DNA of 64,000 nt from Straminergon stramineum (GCA_963920665.1 OY987266.1:18209248-18273247), one strand, 5' to 3'. Positions 23,557-35,350 are shown, counted from the stretch's first letter. Notes: generated by a model from the letters alone, not told the origin. Program-made: numbers and translations.

Positions 23557-25090
23557 CACTATGTAGTCACAACAACTTTCACTTGCAATTTCTGAATTCA
23601 TTTTTTAGAATTTTGGAGCATGTAATATACCATTGGAAAGGTCTTGGAAATACCTTTCCATTGGTATATCACACGCCCCAAAAATAAAAAATCTCTAAAC
23701 AGAAATGTCAAAAGAAGTTTGTTACTTCAAAACATGGGCGTCCGCCTTGGTGTCCACCCGTCTGCCAAGCGGACGAGCGGACGGGCGATCAGCTGGGCGG
23801 ACACTCACTATGTAGTCGCAACAACTTTCACTTGCAATTTTTGAATTCGTTTTTTAGAATTTTGGGGTGTGTAATATACTGTTGGAAAGGTCTTGGAAAT
23901 ACCTTTCCAATGGTATATCACACGCCCGAAAAATAAAAATCTCTAAACGGAAATGTCAAAAGAAGTTTGTTACTTCAAAACATGGGTGTCCACCTTGGTG
24001 TCCACCCGTCCGCCTAGCCGTCCGTCCTCCCGTCCGCCCCCTCCCCGTCCGCCAAGTGGATGGGTGGACGCTCACTATGTAGTTGCAACAACTTTCACTT
24101 GCAATTTCTGAATTCGTTTTTTAGAATTTTGGAGCGTGTAATATACCATTGGAAAGGTCTTGGAAATACCTTTCCAATGGTATATCACACGCCCCAAAAA
24201 TAAAAAATCTCTAAACGGAAATGTCAAAAGAAGTTTGTTACTTCAAAACATGGGCGTCCGCCTTGGTGTCCACCCGTCCGCCTAGCCGGCTGTCCGCTCG
24301 TCCGCCAAGCGGACGGGCGGACGCTCACTATGTAGTCGCAGCAACTTTCACTTGCAATTTTTGAATTCGTTTTTTAGAATTTTGGAGTGTGTAATATACC
24401 GTTGGAAAGGTCTTGGAAATACCTTTCCAATGGTATATCACACGCCTCCAAACACCAAAATCTCAAATCGGAAATGCCAAAAGAAGTTTGGTGCTTCACA
24501 AAATGAGCGTCCGCCTTACTGTTCGCCTTCTTGTTCGCTAGGCGGACGGGCGGATGGGCGGATAGGCGGATGGGCGAACAAGCGGATGGGCGGACAGGCG
24601 GACGGGGAGGAAGGCGAGAGGGAGAGGCAGGTGCAAGGGACTAAGGGTTTTCAATTTGGAGGAGGTTGGCCCAAGGCGGATGGGTGGACAAGCGGACGAG
24701 CGGACATGCGGACGGGGAGGAAGGCGAGAGGGAAAGGCAGGCGCAAGGGACCAAGGGTTTTCAATTTGGAGGAGGTCGGCCCAAGGCGGACGGGCGGACG
24801 AGCGGACAAGTAGACAAGCGGATGGGCGGACGGGCAGACAAGCAAACGAGCGGATAGGCGGACAGGGAGGAAGGCGGGAGGGAGAGGCGGGCGCAAGGGG
24901 CCAAGAGTTTTCAATTTGGAGGAGGTTGGCCCAAGGCAGACATGCGGACAAGCGGACGGGGAGGAAAGCAGGAGCGAGAGTGAAGTGTTTTCAATTTGGT
25001 GGAGGTCGGCCCACGGCGGACGGGCGGACAAGGGAGAGGGTGAGAGGGAGAGGTGTTTTTAACTTTGTAGAGGTAGGCGGATGAGCGGAC
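23557..25090 (+). repeat. left subterminal array of the hAT-like element
   Basis: Four units of about 250-270 bp begin with CACTATGTAG at about 23557, 23806, 24073 and 24326. Each contains an imperfect palindrome around ATACCATTGGAAAGGTCTTG and ATACCTTTCCAATGGTATA and ends in clustered GTCCGCC/GGCGGAC. From about 24500 the array changes to a GC-rich minisatellite with about 75-150-bp units, each holding GTTTTCAATTTGGAGGAGG (about 24646, 24756, 24907). The long open frames here are by-products of the stop-poor GC-rich repeat. Confidence 0.85.
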
Positions 25091-25109
25091 GGGTAGAGCA
25101 TGCAATGCA

Positions 25110-26800
25110 TGGTGAATGAAGAAAGCTATAGAAATTATGTCTTTAATATGTTATATAGTGAGGCACTAAATCAATACAACCATGAAAAGTGTCACTAAAT
25201 AGCCTCTTCTTTAGAAAATCATTTGATTTGTAAAAAAAGAATGCAAATGGATGTGTAATTAAAAAGAATTTAGTTTTACATTGGTGGTTTTTTACAAGTT
25301 TGTCATATCAACAATACTTTTTGGCTAATAGCAAAAAATATTCAAAGTCAAAATTGTAACAATTTAATTGGTTTCAATTTCTAATTGATTTCTATGCCTT
25401 TGAAGGAAAGTAATTAATTCCTAAAGTCTCAAAGGCCCTACACTCTTATAGAGGACTCTTATGAAATATGATTTCAATGAAATGATTTATTTTTGAATTT
25501 TTATCCAAGATTCTTCGCTTATTAGCTAGATTCTTCAATAGAAAATATTATAAAATTAAAATCGTTAGTACCAAAATTTAAAGTGAAGAAAATGAAAAGC
25601 CCAAGAATCAAGTATAGCAAGACAAAAGAAAAGATTTTTTTTCTTACTTTAAATACAAATATCATGCAATGTATGCACTTAATGTTATCAAGATGATAAC
25701 ATTATTTCCATACATTTTTATACTAATCTAGTACAAATTCCTATGGTTGGATATAAAGTTAATTTATAAAGTTTTTGCTCTTCACAATAGAAATGGCAAT
25801 TTTGAATGATATTCGATAGAAAAAAAAGGCTTAGGACTTTGGGGTTTCAAGATTTAAGAAAATCCTAGGCCTACACAACTACATAAGCAATTAAATCAAT
25901 ATTGTAAATTTATAATCTACAAGATATGATATTATGAACCTTCTAGTAAAATCATTTGCAAAAAAGTCTTGAAATGAAATGGATTTGTAATCATTGGAGT
26001 ATGACCTACTTCTCTCAATTGTTGTATTTGAATTTTGAAAGCTCATCATATTTGAAGGTCAATCACATTTTACACTACCTAAGCTCTAATATTTTAGGGT
26101 TGTGATAAATTTATTGATGGTTTACAATTTAGGGTGCACACACGTATACATAAGTATAAGCATGTATGAAAAGAACCTCCATTTCATTTTTATTGTATAA
26201 ATGCTTGCTTTAATGTAGTCCACATCATATCACATAAAATTACATTAAAGTACTTAAATCATTTTGAGCATCATCCTATAAATGTTGTAATAGAATAATG
26301 AGATAATATAAATTCTTTTAGGATATTTACGTTGATGTTTTACACTATCAATGCATTCTACAACAAAAATTGAAGAAATACTCTAGGTTATAATCCAATG
26401 ATCCACATTTGTGTAGTAGCTCATAATAAAGTAAATCTTAAGAACAATTGAAACCTAAATGACAAAGATAGTAAGATCTGCATATGCATCACATTGTCAT
26501 GATTGCATTCTAAACTTCAAATATTAAAAAATAAAACATATTTCACACATCGCACCACTACTTTCGAAAACTCAAGCAATGTTATAAGTTAATATGTACA
26601 ATTGAGGGTTCTACAATTCAAATTTTTTTTGTAGGGTTTAGGGTTTAGGGTATAGGGTTTGAAAAGCATGTTTAAATGTGGGGTAGAAAACCTGGAATTA
26701 TCCTTTACTTACATTAATATTGCATTAGATACTTGTCGCATTTAAGAGTGTTTTTTTTGGAAATAAAGCTACAGTTTTGCACTTTTCAGAATTAAATGTA
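25110..26800. other. AT-rich core of the hAT-like element
   Basis: Unique AT-rich sequence between the two arrays. No frame above about 60 codons with coding character, hence no transposase. It includes a short run of telomere-like repeats at 26632-26660. Confidence 0.6.
26632..26660 (+). repeat. short interstitial telomere-like run
   Basis: It reads TAGGGTTTAGGGTTTAGGG, then TATAGGGTTT: about four copies of the plant telomere unit TTTAGGG, one imperfect. Such short runs are common in plant genomes and do not imply a chromosome end. Confidence 0.6.
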
Positions 26801-26929
26801 ATAAAACTTCCGGCGGACAGAGGTGAAGTACGTTAGACAAGGAGGCAGACAACATTATTTTGGCTTGGAAGGTCGGAGCGGTCGTCAATGGCTGGTGGAC
26901 TAAGCAGACGAAAAAGGCTCGTGGCGGAC

Positions 26930-29250
26930 GGGATGGCGGACGAGCGGATACCAAGGCGGACACTCACTTTTTGAAGCATCGTACTTCTTTCGGCATTTCC
27001 AATTGGAGATTTTGGTGTTTGGGGGTGTCATATACCATTGGAATGGTATTTCCAAGACCTTTCCAACAGTATATTACACGCCCCAAAATTCCAAAAAACG
27101 AATTCGAAAATTGCAATTGAAAGTTGCTGCAATTATATAGTGAGCGTCCGCCCAACTGATCGCTCATCCGCCTGTCCGCCAAGCGGACGGGGGGTGCGGT
27201 GTTGTGATGTGGGCCGTCTAGTATTTGAAGTTGACATCTTCATTAGTTTCAATAATGTTGTTAGTGTTGGGCATCTTTAGTATTATTAGTGTTATGAGTT
27301 GATTGTTGTTAGTATTGTGTATTGAGAGGTGTTGGAGTGTTAGGAGATTGTTATTGTTGACCGTTTAATTGTTGGTTGATAACCGGTTTATTAATAGTTG
27401 ACACTAGGGTAGTGGGGTTAGGGTTAGCCGGTGGCTAGCCGGCGGGGTTAGTGGAGGGTACTTAAGGCAAGGGTTGGTCCCTTGCTCCCTCTCTGGTCTT
27501 TATTTTCTTGTTTTGAGTGGTAAGAGGGGAAGGGTGGACTTGAAGATGGAGAGTTGTTTGTTGTTGAAGATTTATTGGAAGTAAAGTATTGATTTGAGGG
27601 TACTTTCTTTATCTTATCTACTCCTTTGCATCAAAGTTTTCGCTTGAAGAGACTCTAGATCTATGAGTTATGCATAAAAAACAACCGGGATATAAAAGCA
27701 GTGAAGGGTTGGAAAGTCAGTAGTAGTAAAATGTCCACCAAAGTTGGACAATATCTTGGATTAAGTTGAAACTTGGTATGTGATCTTTTGGATATTTGAT
27801 CTACATTGTAGCAAAGTTTCAAGATGTTTGAAGCTACTGTCCATATTGTGTAGTAGATCAAAGTTAGGTATGACAGTTTCTAGGGTTTTGAAGGAAGCAT
27901 AGGGTAAGGATTTGGGGAAAAGGGGGTTTGAGGGTAGATTTATGAATCTTTAGGGTGCTTAGGGGTATCTTACTTATATGCAAGCATTACCACAGCAAAG
28001 GTCGGTGCTATTCCAAACACGTTCACAAATCTTTGTGACAGCGGACGGGAGGACGAACGGGCAGACGGGCGGACACCAAGGCAGACACTCACTTTTTGAA
28101 GCATCATACTTCTTTCGGCATTTCCGATATGAGATTTTGGTGTTTGGGGGCATGTCATATACCATTTGAAAGGTATTTCCAAGACCTTTTCAATGGTATA
28201 TTACACACCCCAAAATTCCAAAAAACAAATTCGGAAATTGCAATTGAAAGTTACTGCAACTATATAGTGAGCGTCCGCCCAGCTGATCGCCCGTCCGCCC
28301 GTCCGCTTGGCGGACGGGAGGTGCGGACGGGAGGGCGGACGGGCGGATGGGCGGACACCAAGGCGGACACTCACTTTTTGAAGCATCATACTTCTTTCGG
28401 CATTTCCGATTTGAGATTTTGGTGTTTGGAGGCGTGTCATAAACCATTGGAAAGGTATTTCCAAGACCTTTCCAACGATATATTACAAGCCCCAAATTCC
28501 AAAAAACGAATTCAGAAATTGTAACCAAAAGTTGCTGCGACTATATAGTGAGCGTCCGCCCAGCTGATCACCCGTCCACCCGTCCGCCAAGCGGACGGGG
28601 GGTGCGGACGGGAGGGCGGGCGGACACCAAGGCAGACACTCACTTTTTGAAGCATCATACTTCTTTCGGCATTTCCGATTTGAGATTTTGGTGTTTGGGG
28701 GCGTGTCATATACCATTGGAAAGGTATTTCCAAGACCTTTCCAACGATATATCATACGCCCCAAAATTCCAAGAAACGAATTCGGAAATTGCAATTGAAA
28801 GTTGCTGCGACTATATAGTGAGTGTTCGCCCAGCTGATCACCCATCCGCCTGTCCGCCAAGCGGACGGGGGGTGCAGACGGGAGGGTGGAAGGTCGGACA
28901 CCAAGGCGGACACTCACTTTTTGAAGCATCATACTTCTTTCGACATTTTCGATTTGAGATTTTGGTGTTTGGGGGCGTGTCTTATACCATTGGAAAGGTA
29001 TTTCCAAGACCTTTCCAACGGTATATTATACGCCTCAAAATTCGAAAAAACAAATTCGGAAATTGTAACTGAAAGTTGTTGCAACTACATAGGAGTGTCC
29101 CCCAACTGATTACCCATCCGCCCAACCGCCCATCTACCGTCCGCCCGACCGCCTGTCCGCCTGACTGCCTGACCGCCCGTCCGCCCGACCACCCATTCGC
29201 CCGACTGCCCGACCGCTCGTCCGCCCGACTGCCCGACCGTCGACCGCATT
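26930..29250 (-). repeat. right subterminal array of the hAT-like element (inverted relative to the left array)
   Basis: Units of about 270-285 bp begin with CACTCACTTTTTGAAGCATC or close variants at about 26958, 28085, 28369, 28637 and 28909. Read as reverse complement they align with the left-array units. That includes the palindrome around ATACCATTGGAAAGGTATTT and the GTCCGCCAAGCGGAC stem. The outermost part (29100-29240) is a simple run of CCGCCCGAC-like repeats. The array is split between its first and second unit by the LTR-like insertion at 27200-28040. Confidence 0.85.
27200..28040. mobile_element. probable solo LTR inserted in the right array (841 bp)
   Basis: The block starts TGTTGTGATG and ends TTTGTGACA, so TG...CA. 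GCGG is duplicated on both sides (27196-27199 and 28041-28044). In other array units the flanks run together as GTGCGGACGGG. It contains a TATAAAAG motif near 27691 and a short hairpin GCAAGGG-TTGG-TCCCTTGC near 27468. No coding sequence and no second LTR are present. A solo LTR from an element other than the surrounding chromovirus is the simplest reading. The family is not recognised. Confidence 0.6.
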
Positions 29251-29377
29251 TACCCAAGATAAATTTGCGGACGGCGTTTTTTACCGACCAGAGACGCAGT
29301 GTCCGTGGAGTGCGGACGTCCAATTTTTGGACGCGATTTTGCCTGGGACGCTCACTTTCATCAACCCTGGGTCCAAG

Positions 29378-30039
29378 GCACCCTAGCCTTTCTCAAAAGA
29401 GGACCTAATCGAACTAGACCTACCTACCTTGAGACTCTCTCGAACTTAATTGGCTCAAAGGAACTTTCCCAAACCTTAGTTCCAAGATAGGCCCAACTAG
29501 CCTATCACATTTCTCACTTGACTTAGGATGATTTCAAGGCTAACCAACTTCCACTTGGACGCAACTCCAAGACCCCTTTCTAACATTTCTGCCATTAAGT
29601 GATGAACTTTGCCCGCCTCAGGATAGTGTAAAGTCCCGCCCGACTTGTCTTTGCTTCACTCTAAAGACATAGTTGATCAAGCTATGCGTTATCGATGGAC
29701 AACTCGCAAAGGCACTTTTATAAGCCCGTGCCACTACCTTGCCCCCGCCCGGGCAAGTCCAAGGCTTGGAACTTATGTGGAATCACCCATTCACAACCCC
29801 CAAGCTAAGGCCCCTACTTGGCAGCATTCCAAAAGTTGGCTTCGCATATCACTTCAATCTTCATCTACCCAACTTACCTCTAATAATGAGACTAGGACTC
29901 ATCTCACTTACAACCTCAAGCCACTTTATTGCCAACCAAGTATTACAAAGTGTGCCTTGCACAACTTCCTAACCAAGCACTATGCAAAGTCTACACAAGT
30001 GTGGTGTTTCACCCCCACCAACAAAGGTTGATGTCCTCA
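29378..30039 (-). other. 3' untranslated region of the chromovirus
   Basis: This lies between the gag-pol stop and the nested element and continues at 23115-23310 on the other side of it. No further domain or envelope-like frame is visible. Its start holds a near copy of the polypurine tract. Confidence 0.6.
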
Positions 30040-33000
30040 TCAACGCATCCGTCCTCGTTTGTTGCCTTGCCTTTGAGCTTCATACAAGTCCACTACCTCC
30101 TTGGCATTGACCATATGTTTGGCCTCTACCCAAGTTGCTTCCTTTTCATGATACCCCCGCCATTTCACCAAGTACTCTTTACCTTTCTTCTTGGTATTCC
30201 TACTTTTCAAGATCCTTTCTACCTCATACTCAAGGTGGTCACCAACCAATTCTGGTGGAGGCCGCAACACTTGCTTGCGCTCCGGCCTCAAGGTATCTTC
30301 ATAATATGGCTTGAGCAATGAAACATGAAAAGTTGGATGCACCTTGATCTCCGATGGTAATGTTAACTCATAGACATCCTCAAACAAGCGCTTTTCAATG
30401 ACAAACGGACCCGCATATTTTGCCATGAATTTGGGAGTTAGGCCCTCCGGTAAAGTGAAGTTCTTCACATTCTACCAAACCTTTTTGCCCTCCTCATACT
30501 CAACATGGCGTCGCCCTTTGTTCACTTGGTCCACATACCTCTTTTGTGCTTTGGCTAACCATACCTTGGTCTTTTCGAGCATTTGCTCCCTTTTGGCAAT
30601 CAAGTTCTCTGCATCTTGGTTTGGCAACGGCTCCACTAGTGCTTGCTCCAAGGCTAAGTCGGTAGGTATAAGTGGCTCCATTCCATAGGCCACTTTGAAC
30701 GGTGATTCCCCGGTCGCCGCATGCTTAGCTTTGTTGTAACTAAACTCTGCCAAAACCAAGTACTCCGTCCAATCACTTTGGTCTGCACTCACATAATTCC
30801 TTAGGTATTGATTGAGAACCCCATTCACCCTCTCCGTTTGTCCATCGGTTTGAGGATGAAACACCATGCTAAACGCAAGTTTAGTCTTCATCTTACGAAA
30901 CAAGTGCCTCCAAAATGCACTTGTAAACTTAGGGTCTCTATCCGAAACAATCACCCTTGGCAATCCGTGATGTCGCCACCACATGTTGAGGAACAAGACC
31001 GCGGTCTCCAATGCGGTCGCCATCCCCCGAGTTGGCTCCATGAGTACCAACTTACTAAAGCGATCTACCACCACAAAGATCGCATCATACCCTCGTGACA
31101 TCGGAAGGCTTGTGATGAAGTCCATGGAAATACATTCCCATGGCCCACTTGGAATAGGCAAAGGTCGTAACAATCCCGCTTGCTTTTGATAAGATGCCCG
31201 ATTGCCTTGGCAAATGACACAAGTCTTCACATAATGGGTAATGTCTTCTTTCATCCCCAGCCAATAAAACCTCTTGCTAACCAAACATATGGTGGATTTC
31301 TCCCCCCTATGCCCGGCCAAGGGGTTATCATGTTCCTCTTTCAACACAGTTAACCTCAACTTGCCACTTGGAACATACACCCTAGTTTGTTTGAACTTGA
31401 TCAAGCCTTCATGCAATCGGATTCCTTTCACTTTCTTACCACTTCACAAATCACTCAAAAACTTTTGAGCTTCCAGGTCCTTCATATACGCCTCCCTTAT
31501 CTTCCTAGCCAAGTCCCCTTCACCCGCATACATCATGCGCAAAATTTGGGTGCTACTTGGCCTATGCTCCTCCTTCCGACTTAGTGCATCCGGCACTACA
31601 TTCTCACGCCCCGGCTTGTGGATCAACTCCGCATTCATAAGCGCCAAGGTATCATACCACCTCAATTGCTTTGGTGACATCCAAGCTTGGTTCTCAAAGT
31701 ACTTCAAAGATACATTATCGGTGTATACCTTGGTCTTATGAAGACCAAGGTAATGTTGCCATGTCTTCAAACAATGCACCACGGCAAACATTTCCTTCTC
31801 ATGCGTTGGCCACTTGGTTTGAGTTCCATCAAGCTTTTTGCTCTCAAACGCAATAGGCCGCCCATCTTGCATGAGCACTCCCCCAATGGCAAAGTCGCTT
31901 GCATCAATGTGCACCTCAAAAGGTTTCTCAAACTCGGGAAACTTCAATACTGGTGGAGAAGAAAGCTTTTGTTTGAGTTCTTCAAATGATCTCTCACAAT
32001 CATTTGTCCACACTATGGCAAGGTTTTTCTTCAATAAGTCGGACATAGGCTTGGCAATTTTAGAAAAGTCACGAATGAACCGTCTTTAATAATTGGCCAA
32101 CCCAAGAAAGGATCTAACTCCCTTTTGGGTTGTAGGCCTTTTCCACTTTTGAATTGCCTCTACCTTTTTGTTGTCCGGCTTGATTCCCGACCCCGTCATA
32201 ATGTGTCCCAAGAACTCCATTTCCATCAAACCAAACTCACTTTTCTCCCCATTTGCATACAACTTGTTATCCCTTAGTTTTTGAAGCACCACCTCAAGAT
32301 GCCTAGCATGCTCCTCCGCCGTCTTGGAAAACACCAAAATGTCATCAATGTATACAATGACAAACTCATCAAGCTCCTCATGAAATATCATATTCATGAG
32401 TGTGGTAAAAGTCGAAGGTCCATTGCACAATCCAAATGGCATGACCAAAAACTCATAGGACCCATATCTTGTCCTACAAGCCGTTTTCTCAATGTCACCC
32501 TCCGCAATGCGAATTTGGTAGTAACCCGATTTCAAGTCAATGCGGCTATAGTACTTAGACTCCGCCAACCGATCAAAGAGATCATCAATTCGAGGCAAAG
32601 GATAGTTGTTCTTGATGGTCACCTTATTGAGAGCCCGGTAATCCACACACATGCAGAGTTTCCCATCTTTTTTGTCCACAAACAAGACAGGTGCTCCATA
32701 AGGTGACTTGCTTTGGCGAATATAACCCTTTGCCAAAAGCTCCTTGAGTTGTTTCTTCAACTCTTCCAACTCCCTTTGGTTCAATCTATATGGTGCCTTG
32801 GACGGTGGCTCCGACCCTAGCACCACCTCAATCTTGTGATCCACTTCTCTCTTCGGCGGTAACTCATTAGGCAACTCTTGAGTAAGTACATCCACAAACT
32901 TTCGGATTACATCACCAACACATTTTGGAGGTTGCTTCCCCTTAGCACCTCCATGGCTAACTCCTCCATGTGAGTCCGCCCGCATCACAATCAAAAACCT

Positions 33001-34638
33001 ATTTTCCTCTAAGTCCTCAATGCTAGCTAGTAGGATTCGACTCCCCAATAATGAAGGAGTCCTAGTTATTTCCAATTCTATTTCCCTACCATCCGCATTA
33101 GCGACGACCTTCACCTTTGGTCGCCGCTGTATGTCTACCTCATATGTATCCAAAAAGGTATTTCCTAGGATGAAGTCCACTCCATCCATGTCACATACAA
33201 TGAAGTCTTCCACAAAAGAAAATTCTCCACACTTCACCTCCACATCCGTCACAATGTGGCTTGTTTGGTGAGGCTTACCCTTGGCAAACCTCACATTGAT
33301 GGGCTTGCTTGCCTTAGTCTTTTGCAAGCCCAACTCCTCCGCTACCCTTGGACTTATAAACGAATGGGTTGCCCCTCTATCCAACAAAAATGAAACATCA
33401 CGTTGGCCAATGGTCCCTTGGAGAAATAACAACCTTGGTTTTATTTTGGTTCTACTTGCCTTAGCCACAAAGCCCCCATGAAGCAAGTGTTTTGTCAAGT
33501 GAGTGCGCATGCTTTGAGTACTCACCCACGGTTTGGTGCAACCCTTTGCCATGTAGCCCTTCTCACCACAATTGAAGCAAGTCATTTGACTTCCATCCCC
33601 CTTTGGCTTGTTGTCACCTTCCGCTTTTCCTTTAGTAGAACCCCCTTTATTCCTACTTGGTTGTCCTCCATCTTGCCCATGCTTCCGCTTTTGCCAAACG
33701 CGTTTCCTTAGTTGGTGCTTTGAATGTGCTTTGGTAGATTCATGTGTTGAGGCCCCATCTTTGGCCCTCTTATTGGGACCCTCATCGTCTCCAATCCTCT
33801 CCGCAAGCTTCTATAGCTCAGCACATGATTCTGGCAACCTTGACATTCGAAACAATGCTCGTTCCGCCCAACTTTGGAGTCCATTGAAGAAAATGATCTT
33901 CTTCGCCAATTCATCCAACTTTGGGAGTATGCTTAGTTGTGCGTTGAACTCCCGCACATACCCCCTCAAAGTGTCGGTTTGCTTCAACCGCACTAATGCC
34001 ATTCCATCACGAAGGTCTTGGTATTCCAGTGTGAACCGGTTACTTAGTAGTTCCTTGAAACTAGCCCAATCAAGGTTCTCCACCACCTCCCCATTTTCCT
34101 CTTTGTACTGGGTCCACCACGTCAAGGCATGATCCTTCAAGAAAGTCATCGCAATAGTGATCTTGTCTTCTTCAAGAGCACGTTGAGCTTGGAAGTACAT
34201 CTCCAACTCTACAAGAAAGTCCTTAACCTTATGAGCCTTGCCCATCTCCGTGAAAGAAGAGGGCATGTTGGTTTTGCACAACTTATGTAATGAGGAGCTT
34301 GAGCTCCTCCCTTTTAGCTCTTTAATTTCCCCTTGCATGTCTCGAAGAGTTTTGACAAGTTCCTCAAATATCACATCATGTGACTTCCTTTTCCGACTTC
34401 GTGGTGCCCACAAAGGACTAGAGGCGATATCCCGATTGTCTTCACTAGCTTCTTGGTTCCCACTATGTTTCATAGCTAGCCCTTCTTGCTTCGCTATGGG
34501 GTTCACTCCTTCCTCCAAAGAGTGCACCCTTTCACCTTGTGTTTCTAAGGCTTCTCCATGCTCTTGACCTTGACTACGTGTCCGTCGACCCTGTTCAGAA
34601 GGCTCAACTTCCCCAACTTTGGTACCCTTTCTAGCCAT
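30040..34638 (-). pseudogene. chromovirus Gag-Pol polyprotein, interrupted by four stops
   Basis: One frame runs from ATG at 34638 to the stop at 30040 with no frameshift. Domains in order: Gag core (about 33814-34400), a CCHC-type zinc knuckle (about 33546-33585), aspartic protease (about 33375), reverse transcriptase with YIDD at 32341-32352, RNase H (about 31700-31990), integrase with an HHCC finger and D-D-E core (about 30700-31370), and a C-terminal chromodomain (30112-30228). Stops in this frame are at 33811-33813 (TAG), 32086-32088 (TAA), 31444-31446 (TGA) and 30472-30474 (TAG). The third zinc-knuckle ligand is Tyr instead of His, and the protease motif is DRG where DSG is usual. The first stop lies between Gag and the knuckle, too early for a normal gag/pol boundary, so decay is a better explanation than programmed readthrough. 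Confidence 0.95.
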
Positions 34639-34666
34639 GCCTTCCAAACTTCGTCGCACTACGTAG

Positions 34667-34684
34667 CCCTGCTCTGAAAACAAG
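34667..34684 (-). other. primer-binding-site region
   Basis: Directly inside the 5' LTR the minus strand reads CTTGTTTTCAGAGCAGGG. TCAGAGC at the same offset as in plant elements primed by initiator Met tRNA (TGGTATCAGAGC) suggests a decayed site of that type. Confidence 0.55.
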
Positions 34685-35350
34685 TGTCGCGCCCCTAAGT
34701 GACACTTACCACCTTAAGTTCCCTTGCAATGCTTCTCAAGCACTTGATACTTTAGTGGCACGAAGGGTCACGCTCTTCTAACATTGCACATGCCACGCAC
34801 ATCCAATGTTAGTCCCCAATTCCAACTCTTTGTGCTAAGTCCCAATCACCAGGACTACTAGCACATACACACACACACATCATGACACCGGGGCATGTTA
34901 CTTGGTAACATGGGGCGGAACTTCCATCTTATTGTGCAAGGACCCATGGTGGCACTACTCACCATGGTCCTAACCGCCCTTGAGTGTAACCCCAACTCCA
35001 TACTAGGCTCCTTGTATATTTGCTACTTTCCACTTCATCACTAATCGGGACTCACCATTCGGGACACTCCCGGCATGACCGGGACACCCCCAACTTTGAA
35101 CGCTCATAACTTTTGACTCGCAAGTCCAAATCACGCGTTCTTTGGACGGCTAGAAGCGTCTTCTCAAGACCTTTCCAAGCATGTATCACACGCCCCAAAA
35201 TTCTTTCGGATCAAAGCGCTACATTTCTCTGATCGCTCGGGACTCCTAATCCCCCTCACCTCATCTCTTGCTAGGCTTGGGGAGTCACCCCCAATGTCCC
35301 CCTTGCTCACCAAGGTGGCACGGGCATGCCTTGTGATGAGGGTTGTGACA
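34685..35350 (-). repeat. 5' LTR of the chromovirus (666 bp, internally deleted)
   Basis: It matches the outer parts of 21986-23114 but lacks about 460 bp. The junction falls at ATTCGGGACAC, which occurs at both edges of the missing part in the longer LTR, pointing to deletion between short direct repeats. Confidence 0.92.

Larger units (their letters stand above)
23311..29369. mobile_element. 6.06-kb hAT-like element with foldback-type subterminal arrays, nested in the retrotransposon
   Basis: The ends are CAGGGTTGA and its exact inverted copy TCAACCCTG. GATCCAAG (23303-23310) and GGTCCAAG (29370-29377) flank it and match at 7 of 8 bases. CAGGG ends with an 8-bp duplication are the signature of the hAT superfamily. 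Inside each end lie long arrays of related units in opposite orientation, with many GGACGG/CCGTCC and GTCCGCC motifs. Between them is an AT-rich core. No transposase frame is present, so it is non-autonomous. It sits in the 3' untranslated part of the chromovirus and so is younger than it. Confidence 0.8.
21986..35350 (-). mobile_element. Ty3/gypsy chromovirus LTR retrotransposon with nested insertions
   Basis: The element has two LTRs, a primer-binding-like site, a polypurine tract and one gag-pol frame, all on the minus strand. The 5-bp target duplication GTAGT is intact at 21981-21985 and 35351-35355. Both LTRs start TGTCGCGCCCC and end TGACA as read on the plus strand. Without the nested 6.06-kb element and its duplicated 8 bp it would be about 7.3 kb, a usual size for this group. 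The chromodomain at the polyprotein end places it among chromoviruses. It is dead: four in-frame stops, an altered protease motif and a shortened 5' LTR. Confidence 0.95.

Noticed and set aside
23557..25090. CRISPR-like array
   Set aside because: Spaced repeats here are about 250 bp units of a plant transposon; unit and spacer sizes and the host rule out CRISPR.
26632..26660. Chromosome-end telomere
   Set aside because: Only about four TTTAGGG copies, inside a nested transposon; an interstitial run.
28483..29072. Long open frames on both strands (up to 174 codons) over the right array, and similar ones at 24538-25105
   Set aside because: They follow the repeat period, occur on both strands, and are rich in repeated Arg/Pro/Ser/Gly text from the GC-rich minisatellite. 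They are stop-poor repeat by-products, not genes.
33811..33813. Programmed readthrough of the first stop as a gag/pol switch
   Set aside because: The stop precedes the zinc knuckle, and three further stops follow in the same frame, so general decay explains it better.
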